Source: Bog-756 sp036553725
Lineage (GTDB): Bacteria > Actinomycetota > Acidimicrobiia > Acidimicrobiales > RAAP-2
Assembly (NCBI GenBank): GCA_036553725.1
Contig: DATBOO010000147.1
Location: 1 to 47,714, forward strand
Length of the DNA: 47,714 bases
Direction of reading: 5' to 3'
Shown one piece after another: positions 40,834-47,714 of this stretch (position 1 is its first letter; each line of letters starts with the position of its first letter). A program made the translations under genes and the position numbers. The notes under the pieces were generated by a model. The model made no database searches. It was not told the DNA's origin and was given only the letters and a program-made list of their open reading frames with translations.

Positions 40834-41283
40834 ATGACCAGCAACGAAGCGGTCAGGGCCCGGGTCGATGTGGCCATGGCCGGCCAGGGCAGTGCCATCC
40901 GGGTCTCCGACGTCCTGGTCATCGCCATCGTCCGCCAGGTCATCGATGCCCTCGGCGTCGGGTACCCGGGCGACGAGGAAGCGCTCCCCCTGCCGGTCCG
41001 CAGGATGGAGGAGCAGCTCGAGGCCAGCCGGGAGCTGATCGTCGGCCAGACGGCTCGGGCCGCCAAGCGCGTGGAGGCACTCGACGCCCTCGCGGACGCG
41101 GCCAGGCGGTACCGCAAGGCGATGGATCGCGGCAAAGGAAGGAAGGCGGCCCGGGCCAAGCTGTTCGATGCAGTGGCGGCATCGAGCGCCTCACTCGCCT
41201 CGCCTCCGGCTCCGAGACTCGGCTCGCCTCCGACGCCGGTTCCGGCTCCGGCTACGGCTCCAAAGCCGGCTCCCGAGGGGTAG
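40834..41283 (+). CDS. Hypothetical protein with helical core and Pro/Ala tail
   Basis: A 149-residue protein I do not recognise. Residues 1-105 look helical and charged, with IRVSDVLVIAIVRQVIDALG and MEEQLEASRELIVGQTARAA. The last 45 residues are Ala/Ser then Pro/Ala-rich (SPPTPVPAPATAPKPAPEG) and likely disordered. ATG at 40834 has GGGGA five bases upstream. The frame is open back to 40753, and a better SD, GGGGGAGGA at 40774-40782, lies before ATT 40786, GTG 40795 and ATG 40804, so the N-terminus may be longer. The pairing with the upstream unknown gene is positional only. Confidence 0.5.
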   Translation: MTSNEAVRARVDVAMAGQGSAIRVSDVLVIAIVRQVIDALGVGYPGDEEALPLPVRRMEEQLEASRELIVGQTARAAKRVEALDALADAARRYRKAMDRGKGRKAARAKLFDAVAASSASLASPPAPRLGSPPTPVPAPATAPKPAPEG

Positions 41284-41298
41284 GCGGAAGCCGCTCCA

Positions 41299-41328
41299 GC
41301 CGGCTAGGTCTGCCGTCAGCGAGCCGGC
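41299..41328. terminator. Possible hairpin between convergent genes
   Basis: GCCGGCT at 41299-41305 pairs with AGCCGGC at 41322-41328 across a 16-base loop. It lies in the 139-bp spacer between the convergent 40834 gene and the GH99-like gene. There is no T run, so a terminator role is uncertain. Confidence 0.25.
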
Positions 41329-41422
41329 CAGCCGAAAAGTTGTTCGAAGATCCCGCTCCACCACGTCCGAGCTGGAGCGATACGTTGATCTCGACATCGA
41401 CTGGCAACCGGGCCCGGGAGCG

Positions 41423-43396
41423 TTACGAGAGCACCCGCCCGAGGTACGGAGCGTCGCCGAAGGCATACAGCGCGCCGTCGGTGCCCACCAGGTAGTACCC
41501 GTTGCCGTCGAGCGAGGGCGCCATAGATCGGATCGGCGCCGACAGGGACAATCCACCCAGCGACCCGTAGAAGGGAGCGCCGAACGAGAAGATGCCCCCA
41601 TCGGCGGCCACCATTCGGTATCCCCTCCCGGCCGGGTCGGCGGTGATCCCCACCACCGGTTGGTTCAGGCGGCTGCTGCCCATGGAGCCGAGGAACGGAG
41701 CCGAAAACGAGAAGACCCCGCCGTCGGCAGCTACCAGCCAGTACCCGCCCGCAGAGGTGGCGGCCATGCCGACAACCGGTGCATTGAGCCGGAAGTTGCC
41801 CGTCGAACCCCGGAACCGCGCATCCCCGAAGGAGAAGACCCCGCCGTCCTTGGCCACCAGCCAGTAGCCCCGGCCGTCGGCCGTGGTGGTCATGGCGATC
41901 ACCGGGGCGTTGAGGCGCAGTGCGCCGGTCGAGCCGTAGAACTGGGCATCGCCGAGGCAGAAGACGCCTCCGTCAGCGCCGAGGAGCCAGTAGCCCCGGT
42001 GGTCCGGCGTGGCGGTGATGCCGACGACCGGCGCGTTGGCCGTGATGGTGAGCGATCCGAGATTGGCGGCGCCCCCGAAGGAGCGGACCTGTCCGGCGGC
42101 GTCCGCCAGCCAGTAGCCCGGACAACCGCCCGGGCCGTCGGTCGCCGCCACCGCCAGGTAGGTCCCGGGGCCCGGTTGGTCGGCGTGGGTGTTGCAGCCC
42201 GACCCCGCGGCATTCCCGGCGGCCAGGGCGTGCACGAACCCGTTGGGACCGCCGTACGCGCTCCCGTAACGCTGGAGCTGGGGGGTCACGTAGGTCCCTT
42301 CTGTGATCTCGTTCCACGAGATGAGGAGCCAACCCTGCGGGTCGCCGGCGGCGTTGCCGTTGTAGAGCGCCTGCAGGGTGGCGCCGTTGTCCCGGGGCAC
42401 GCAGCCACCAGAACCGTCCAGCTGGCGGTCGAAACCCGGAGAGAGCGGCGCGAAGTACTTCTTGCCCTCGGCGTGGAGGGTGGCGGCGAGCCCGGCCAGC
42501 TGTTGGAAGCTCTGGCTGTTGGTCCACGGGTTCTGGCTGGACCAATACGGACTGTCGGCGTCGAAGTACGAGGCCACGGTGGGGTTCCACTGGTTCCACT
42601 GGTAGCCCCCGACGAAGTACCACGACGAACGGAACTGCGCACTGATGGCGGCGACGACCGAGGTCGAGTACTTGTAGGAGCCGACCCAGACGAAGGTGGG
42701 TCGACCGTCGTTGCTGCGGTCGAACGCCGGGTCATTCCCGTACCGGCTGGTCAGGTAGGACAGGTCGCCGGTGATGGCGGTCTGGGTGAGCGACGGCGAC
42801 GACGCCTCATACGACAGCCACAGATGGAAGTTGTGGCCTTGGGCCTGCGCCTGGTCGACGGCCTGAACAAGCGAATCGAGACGTGCGTCCTGGGCGTCGG
42901 AGGCCGGCGTCTGCGCAGCCGATCCGGCGCCGTACCAGTCCACGGCGAACCCGGACAGTCCGGCGGCGACGGCACTCTGCACGTCGTAGGTGATCTGGGA
43001 GGGATTGTCCTCGCTGAAGAGGCTGGCGGGCACATCCGTCTCGATGTTCCCGCTGTAGAGGCTGCTCGGATTGCATCCGCTCGAGTCGAGGGTGGCCGGC
43101 AGCGGCAGCGGTGACTGTCCGTAGGGGTAGTTCGCACCCAGCGTGGTCTGCCAGTGTTGCGTATCCCACCACAGGTAGTAGTAGGCGTACATCCCCTGCG
43201 AGGAGTTCGTCGACGCGACGGGGGTCCCCTTCGCCGCCCCGGCGGTGGCCGGCGCCGGCGGGCCCGACTGTGCCCGCAGCGAGCCAAGGACAAAGGGCGC
43301 GGCAACGAGGGGTACAGCGACCAGGGGTGCGGCGAGTAGAACCAGGGCGGCCACGCCGAATTTGGCGCGGACATGATGCCAGCTGAGACCTCTCAT
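41423..43396 (-). CDS. Secreted GH99-like glycoside hydrolase with C-terminal YW-DGG repeats
   Basis: A 657-residue exported protein. The N-terminal signal or anchor helix spans about 14-42. The catalytic domain (about 65-415) has MYAYYYLWWDTQHW (69-82), SGFAVDWYG (148-156), FHLWLSYEA and SWNEITEGTYV at 360-370. Glu363 and Glu366 are spaced like the catalytic pair of GH99 endo-mannosidases/mannanases (WNE..EGT). Residues 425-657 are six units of about 41 residues with pattern GYWLV..DGGVFSFG.A.F.GS...LN.PVVG, the last shortened, probably a beta-propeller-like surface domain. AAGGAG sits six bases before ATG at 43396. It may cleave alpha-mannan-type polymers outside the cell; the repeats may bind wall glycans. 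Substrate is inference. Confidence 0.82.
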   Translation of the reverse strand: MRGLSWHHVRAKFGVAALVLLAAPLVAVPLVAAPFVLGSLRAQSGPPAPATAGAAKGTPVASTNSSQGMYAYYYLWWDTQHWQTTLGANYPYGQSPLPLPATLDSSGCNPSSLYSGNIETDVPASLFSEDNPSQITYDVQSAVAAGLSGFAVDWYGAGSAAQTPASDAQDARLDSLVQAVDQAQAQGHNFHLWLSYEASSPSLTQTAITGDLSYLTSRYGNDPAFDRSNDGRPTFVWVGSYKYSTSVVAAISAQFRSSWYFVGGYQWNQWNPTVASYFDADSPYWSSQNPWTNSQSFQQLAGLAATLHAEGKKYFAPLSPGFDRQLDGSGGCVPRDNGATLQALYNGNAAGDPQGWLLISWNEITEGTYVTPQLQRYGSAYGGPNGFVHALAAGNAAGSGCNTHADQPGPGTYLAVAATDGPGGCPGYWLADAAGQVRSFGGAANLGSLTITANAPVVGITATPDHRGYWLLGADGGVFCLGDAQFYGSTGALRLNAPVIAMTTTADGRGYWLVAKDGGVFSFGDARFRGSTGNFRLNAPVVGMAATSAGGYWLVAADGGVFSFSAPFLGSMGSSRLNQPVVGITADPAGRGYRMVAADGGIFSFGAPFYGSLGGLSLSAPIRSMAPSLDGNGYYLVGTDGALYAFGDAPYLGRVLS

Positions 43397-43735
43397 GCAG
43401 GCTCCTTCCCTCCCATAGGCGAGCGACCGACCAGCAGGAGTACGAGAACTGGGGCCTAGAATTCTTCTCGGCCGCTTTCGATGCCTCCTGAAGCAATTTC
43501 TCCCGTGGAGCCCACGCCAGGCAAATCCCCTGTCAGCCGCAGGTCAGATGGCTCTCTGAGCGGCCGGACGCGCCATGCACTCGCGCAATCGCCGGTGGGT
43601 ACGACGCGAGTAGTTTCAGCTGCAACATGTCCGGCACCTGTCCACCAGCGACCAGAGCCTGTCCGGTGCGGACCCGATGACCAATGGCGTGGCGCCGGAG
43701 AACCCGGCAGGCCGCTTGTGCAATTGTGAGCGCCG
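43397..43735. other. Intergenic region between divergent genes
   Basis: A 339-bp spacer between the GH99-like gene and the FUSC gene. It holds the AAGGAG site for the minus-strand gene (about 43403-43408). I looked for riboswitch cores, inverted operator repeats and small genes and found nothing I can support. Promoters for both genes must lie here but are not clear. Confidence 0.5.
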
Positions 43736-46039
43736 GTGAGTGCCGTCGAGTGGGTGACGGCAAAGGATCCCGGCCTCCTGGCGGCCAAGCGGTCGCTCCG
43801 GGCAGCGGTGGTCATGCCCTTCGTCTTCGGACTGACCCATCTGCTCTTCTCCAATCCACAGGTCAGCCTCTTCGGGGCGTTCGGCTCCTTCGCCCTGCTA
43901 CTCCTGGTGGATCCGCCGGGTCGACCGCGAATCCGACTGGCCTCCTACCTGACGCTCTTCTTGGTGGGGACTGGCTTCATCGCACTCGGCACATCCGTGT
44001 CGACCTACAAAGTGGTGGCGATCGTGACGATGGGGATCGTGGGCTTCGGCGTCCTCTTCGCTGGGATCGTCTCACCCCAGGCGGCCACCTCTTCGACGGC
44101 CGCCCTTCTGATGTTCGTGCTCCCGGTCACAGTGACCCAGCCGGCCGCGGCCACCGGACCCCGCCTGGTCGGATGGATCATCGCCAGCGCGTTCTGCATC
44201 CCTGCGTGCATGTTGGTCTGGCCGACGCCTTGGCACGACAAACTCCGTCATCGACTGTCGGCGACCGCGGGCGCCGTCAGCCGGCTGGCCACGTCGATCG
44301 CCACCGGCGGGTCGGATCGGGAGGCAAAGGAGTCGGTGGCGTCGGAGCTGTCGCTCCTGCAGGCCGAGTTCGCCGGGACCCCGTACCCCCCGACCGGTGC
44401 CGCGGGAGGTGCCGTCGCCCTGGCCAAACTCGTCGGTCGGCTCGAATGGGTGGCAAGCAGCACCATCCTGGTCAGCGAGGGCACGGCCCCCTCCCCGCAG
44501 CAACCAGCCGAGGACCTGATCGGCCACGTGGCTGACTCCCTGCACCTGAGTGCATCGCTCATCTGCGGCCCCAACGCCCGTCCGCTTGACGACACGGCGC
44601 TCATCCGATCGGTCCAGCAGTCGAACCGGCGGCTCGACCGCCTCATCGAAGCCGATCTCGAGGCCGAGGTCTCGAGACTTTCCAGACCCGGTCCCGATGC
44701 CGGCCCTGCCGATGTCGATCCTGTACCCGCCACGGTCGAAGTCCCTGCCGAGCCGGGGGGGCGCGGGCCCGACCAGGGGATCGCATCCGCGTTGGACCCC
44801 AGTCTCCGCATTCGCGCGTTGGGGATCGCCACCGAGATGGTGGCGGACGCCACGCTGGAGGCGGTCGGGGCCCAGGCCGTGGGCGATCGAAGGCTGGGGG
44901 CCGGCACCGACATCCACCCGCGTCCGTTCTGGCGGCGGCTCTCCTCGCAACTCTCCCTCCACTCGGTGTGGTTCCGCAATGCCGTGCGAGGGAGCGTGGG
45001 ACTCGCCCTGGCGGTGGCCGTCGTGGAGATCACCGATGTCGAGCACGGATTCTGGGTGGTGCTGGGCACGCTGTCCGTGCTTCGGTCGAACGCCCTGGGG
45101 ACCGGCGCCACCGCTGTGCGCGCCGTCGGAGGGACGGCAGTGGGCTTCGCGGTGGGCTCGGCCATCATGGTCGGCGTGGCCGGTCATTCCGTCCTGTTGT
45201 GGGCGCTGCTCCCTCTGGCCGTGCTGGTGTCGGGCGTGGCGCCGTCGGTGGTCTCCTTTGCCGCCGGGCAGGCGGGCTTCACATTGGTGGTGATCATCCT
45301 GTTCAACATCATCGAGCCCACCGGCTGGCGGGTGGGCCTGACCAGGATCGAGGACGTGGCCATCGGCTGCGGGGTGAGCGTCGTCGTCGGGCTGCTGTTG
45401 TGGCCCCGGGGGGCGACCGCAGCCCTCGGACGTGCCCTGTCCGACGCCTTCGTCCAGAGCTCGGGCTACCTGGCCGAAGCCGTCGCCCGATTGACCACCA
45501 CCACCCATGAGGTCGACACCGGTCCCGCCCATCGGGCATCTCACCGCGCCTACCTGCGACTCGATGACGCCTTCCGTGAATTCCTGGCCGAGCGGGGCGC
45601 CAAGGTGGTGCCGGTCGAAACCGCGGCCAGGCTGTTCTCCGGATCGAACCGGATCCGATTGGCCGCGTACACGCTGGCCACGCTCCCCGTGCCGGCCTCC
45701 GAGTCGATCGGACCGGAGATCGAGTCGGTCGCCATCGCCGGGGCGGTCCTGCGCGACGCCTATGCGGAGCGCCACCGCTGGTACGAGGAGTTCGCCGATG
45801 TGCTGGGCAACCGACGACCTTCGCTGGACGCGCCCCCGGCCCATGACCAGATGCTGCACAGCGTCCTGCAGGCGGCCTTCGAGGATGCACGTACCGGTCG
45901 TCGGCCTGACCAGTTGCGCACCACGATGCGAATGCTCTGGGCCGACGAGTTGCTCGAGTCACAGCAGCAGATGCAGACGGACCTGGCCGGGTCAGCCACG
46001 CACTTCGCCGGCACGGGCACGGCGATGCTGGCGCCATGA
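43736..46039 (+). CDS. FUSC-family membrane transporter-like protein
   Basis: A 767-residue protein with two membrane blocks. The first (about 20-165) has FVFGLTHLLFSNPQVSLFGAF and about six helices. The second (about 410-560) has FRNAVRGSVGLALAVAVVEI, GFWVVLGTLSVLRS and FAAGQAGFTLVVIILFNII, the FUSC signature, again with about six helices. Soluble helical regions lie between (about 170-400) and after (about 565-767). This repeated half-structure matches aromatic acid exporter or fusaric-acid-resistance type proteins. GTG at 43736 has no clear SD or -10 box. No membrane-fusion partner is adjacent, as expected for a monoderm. The transported compound is unknown. Confidence 0.87.
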   Translation: MSAVEWVTAKDPGLLAAKRSLRAAVVMPFVFGLTHLLFSNPQVSLFGAFGSFALLLLVDPPGRPRIRLASYLTLFLVGTGFIALGTSVSTYKVVAIVTMGIVGFGVLFAGIVSPQAATSSTAALLMFVLPVTVTQPAAATGPRLVGWIIASAFCIPACMLVWPTPWHDKLRHRLSATAGAVSRLATSIATGGSDREAKESVASELSLLQAEFAGTPYPPTGAAGGAVALAKLVGRLEWVASSTILVSEGTAPSPQQPAEDLIGHVADSLHLSASLICGPNARPLDDTALIRSVQQSNRRLDRLIEADLEAEVSRLSRPGPDAGPADVDPVPATVEVPAEPGGRGPDQGIASALDPSLRIRALGIATEMVADATLEAVGAQAVGDRRLGAGTDIHPRPFWRRLSSQLSLHSVWFRNAVRGSVGLALAVAVVEITDVEHGFWVVLGTLSVLRSNALGTGATAVRAVGGTAVGFAVGSAIMVGVAGHSVLLWALLPLAVLVSGVAPSVVSFAAGQAGFTLVVIILFNIIEPTGWRVGLTRIEDVAIGCGVSVVVGLLLWPRGATAALGRALSDAFVQSSGYLAEAVARLTTTTHEVDTGPAHRASHRAYLRLDDAFREFLAERGAKVVPVETAARLFSGSNRIRLAAYTLATLPVPASESIGPEIESVAIAGAVLRDAYAERHRWYEEFADVLGNRRPSLDAPPAHDQMLHSVLQAAFEDARTGRRPDQLRTTMRMLWADELLESQQQMQTDLAGSATHFAGTGTAMLAP

Positions 46040-46103
46040 CCTGAACGCCGGCGTTCATCGGTCCGGCATTGACCGCACAAGGTTGGCCGATACTCGATCT
46101 GGA

Positions 46104-46391
46104 TCAGATCTCGTCGACGGACCTGGGCGTGCGCAGGATCATGACCGAAGCGGCAACCAGCAGGACGGCGCCGAGCACTGCGAAGACAAAGTGCCACCAA
46201 CTCCAATAGAACTGCCGGGTGATGCTTACGGCCGAGGGGGCGGCACACCCTGACTGGAAAGTCGGACAGGTGGTCGTGTTCGGTACCGTGGCAACGACGG
46301 TGCCGGTGAATCGGGTGACCGTCCACAGAACCCACATGGCCCACAATCCCACGACCACGACGATCCGCAGGGGTTGATTTCGAATGACCAC
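46104..46391 (-). CDS. Small two-helix membrane protein, unknown function
   Basis: A 95-residue protein with two predicted transmembrane helices: IVVVVGLWAMWVLWTVTRF (about 10-28) and FVFAVLGAVLLVAASVMIL (about 68-86). They flank an extracytoplasmic loop of about 35 residues that contains two Cys (TTTCPTFQSGC), perhaps a disulfide. The start is GTG at 46391 with no clear SD. I do not recognise a family. It converges with the FUSC gene across 64 bases. The 288 bp upstream hold nothing else I can support. Confidence 0.6.
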   Translation of the reverse strand: MVIRNQPLRIVVVVGLWAMWVLWTVTRFTGTVVATVPNTTTCPTFQSGCAAPSAVSITRQFYWSWWHFVFAVLGAVLLVAASVMILRTPRSVDEI

Positions 46392-46679
46392 GGAGTGATC
46401 TTGCCAGAGATGGACGCTCCGCGGCCCTCAGGGTGGACCCCGAACTCGGGTCGGATCCAAGGGGTGACCCACGGAGTCCGGTGCCACACCCGCGCATTTC
46501 GAGGCAGATCGTCGATGGATTCTGCCGGCCACTCGCGTACCGGGGCAGGGGCGCCGGCGCCCTCCGATTTGCCTCCACCGGCCCACCACTCTTCAAACCG
46601 AGCCGGCGTCGTCCCGAGCCCTTCAAATCGAAGGCGAGGTGTGCGAGAGTGCAAGTATCCCTCGAGGACGGAGGTCGGC

Positions 46680-47084
46680 ATGCCCGCTCACCCGAACGTA
46701 AAGAGAATAAGCGACGCCTACGCCGCGTTCGCCAAGGCTGATCTCGCCGGGGCCCTACAGGACCTGGCTCCCGACGCCGTGTTCCACTTCAACGGCTCGG
46801 GCCCGCTCAGTGGCGACCACACCGGCAAGGACGAGATCAGCAAGGCCCTGATCGGCACGTTCGACCTGACCGGCGGCACCCAGAAGCTCGACATTGCCAG
46901 CATCTACGCCGACGATCACCACGGTGTGGTCGTGCTCCGCGAGACCGCGAGTCGTCCCGACGGGGCGACCCTGGATGTCGACGAGGTCCATGTCCTGGCC
47001 ATCGACGCCGAGGGGAAGATCACCGACCTGTGGGATCTCCCCAGCGACCCCGATTCGCACGACCGGTTCTTCGACGGCGAGTAG
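46680..47084 (+). CDS. SnoaL-like/NTF2-fold protein
   Basis: A 134-residue protein of the SnoaL-like cone fold. VKRISDAYAAFAKADLAGALQDLAPDAVFHFNGSGPLSGDHTGKDEI at the N-terminus and VDEVHVLAIDAEGKITDLWDLPSDPDSHDRFFD at the C-terminus are typical. ATG at 46680 is clearly set by GGAGG six bases upstream, and a longer open frame to 46374 is rejected. The fold serves many small-molecule isomerases, cyclases and binding proteins, so no reaction is claimed. It appears monocistronic: nearest neighbours are on the other strand or 225 bp away. Confidence 0.85.
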   Translation: MPAHPNVKRISDAYAAFAKADLAGALQDLAPDAVFHFNGSGPLSGDHTGKDEISKALIGTFDLTGGTQKLDIASIYADDHHGVVVLRETASRPDGATLDVDEVHVLAIDAEGKITDLWDLPSDPDSHDRFFDGE

Positions 47085-47309
47085 GAATTCAAGCAGGGCA
47101 TTCTCTCCGGTTCGAGGGTTGCTCTGCGCACCCGGAGGAAACCTGTCACAGCTCAAGGTGTACCAACCGAATGGGCCGCGGCCGGCTGATCGCCGATCAC
47201 CGTTGATGCCATAGTCGTCCCGCTTCACGACGCCTGACCGGACCAACATTCCGGCGTCGAGCGGTGCACGTCCGGCCGAGGGTTTGGGATAGCTTATGCC
47301 ATCGAACAC

Positions 47310-47714
47310 GTGGCGGACACCACTTCTCCGGGCAATCGGCGGGCACACCTTGCATGCATCGGAATCATCCTTGTCCTCGCCCTGGCGTGGTTCTCCCCAC
47401 TGCTGATCGGCGATTCATTCTCAGCGGTTCCCGGCTACGAGTCCGCGGTCTACCCCTGGGCGGCGACCAACCGTTCACACGCGTTCTACCCTCAGTCCGA
47501 TCAAGCCGCATTGAGTCTCCCGTGGCAGGCCGAGCTGACCGATGCCCTCAAGAGCGGAACGATTCCATTCTGGAATTCAGAATCCTTCGGGGGAGCACCG
47601 CTCTATGCCAACGGGTCGAGTGCACTTCTCTACCCTCCCCGCGTACTCCTGGCGATGACGGTCAGTCCAACTACGGAGCACAACTTGTTGTCCTTCATGC
47701 ACGTTGCGCTGGCC
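47310..47714 (+). CDS. YfhO-like (GT-C) membrane protein, 3' end cut by window
   Basis: An open frame of 135 codons from GTG at 47310 to the window end. A first helix (LACIGIILVLALAWFSPLLI, about 15-34) is followed by the YfhO-type extracytoplasmic signature: SAVYPWAATNRS, DQAALSLPWQAELTDALKSG, TIPFWNSESFGGAPLYANGSSALLYPPRVLL. This is the same pattern as in the complete protein at 15119-18034, but the sequences are clearly distinct. The start is tentative: TAGCTT at 47290-47295 is a possible -10 box, and there is no SD. It was found by translating the edge directly. The composition is less GC-rich than the core blocks. Confidence 0.72.
   Translation, partial: MADTTSPGNRRAHLACIGIILVLALAWFSPLLIGDSFSAVPGYESAVYPWAATNRSHAFYPQSDQAALSLPWQAELTDALKSGTIPFWNSESFGGAPLYANGSSALLYPPRVLLAMTVSPTTEHNLLSFMHVALA

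Noticed and set aside
41168..43114. 648-residue plus-strand open frame opposite the GH99-like gene
   Set aside because: Its low-complexity repeats are the antisense of the YW-DGG repeats on the real coding strand.
43397..43735. Possible riboswitch upstream of the GH99-like gene
   Set aside because: I could not find the conserved cores of c-di-GMP, c-di-AMP, cobalamin or SAM riboswitches; only an SD site is clear.

Overview
The window reads as a GC-rich actinobacterial chromosome segment. About 45 genes are tightly packed, with GTG and TTG starts common and many 4-base ATGA or GTGA stop/start overlaps. The core gene order follows the Mycobacterium tuberculosis Rv1692-Rv1713 neighbourhood as I remember it: HAD phosphatase, tlyA, nadK, recN, pyrG, NUDIX, xerD, then scpA, scpB, rluB, cmk and der. 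A secreted protein at 41.4-43.4 kb ends in YW..DGG.F.FG repeats that I associate with Acidimicrobiia. My best guess is therefore an Acidimicrobiia-type actinomycete; the class-level call is inference. There is no rRNA, CRISPR array, transposase or phage structural gene.

Left edge (1-750): a truncated TIGR04255-family gene lies just downstream of the 3' end of a tRNA-Pro(GGG), the usual place for an integrated element. Housekeeping block A (752-7665): a secreted SGNH hydrolase, a zinc-ribbon membrane protein, the GTPase Der and a DUF512 iron-sulfur protein run leftward. IspH, a PhnZ/MIOX-like HD protein and a GT2 glycosyltransferase run rightward. Block B (7739-14144, minus): scpA-scpB-rluB-aroH-tyrA-aroA-cmk-plsC is one closely spaced run joining chromosome condensation, ribosome modification, aromatic amino acid synthesis, CMP kinase and phospholipid acylation. 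trpS diverges from it. Block C (15119-22536, minus): pyrG, NUDIX, xerD, a DksA-like zinc protein, an M50 protease and a 971-residue YfhO-like membrane protein. Block D (22619-28519, minus): desaturase, HAD phosphatase, a phasin-like/histone-H1-like protein, tlyA, nadK, recN.

Right half (28631-47714): a DoxX-Rieske fusion, a small membrane protein, UppP, a DUF1214/sulfotransferase pair, the giant helicase Lhr, an SDR, Ku, two unknown small proteins, a secreted GH99-like enzyme with C-terminal repeats, a FUSC-type transporter, a two-helix protein, a SnoaL-like protein and the start of a second YfhO-like protein. This half is more accessory in character.

The most informative signals are these. 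A TANNNT-like -10 box sits 6-8 bases before the start codon of several genes that lack a convincing Shine-Dalgarno site, which suggests leaderless transcription. The tlyA S4 domain can be translated only from a non-canonical codon, most simply a CTG overlapping the previous stop. DoxX and Rieske domains are fused in one protein. Short tandem repeats sit exactly at gene junctions. I do not see a clearly new multi-gene system; the nearest candidates are the tRNA-linked TIGR04255 edge and the DoxX-Rieske protein.
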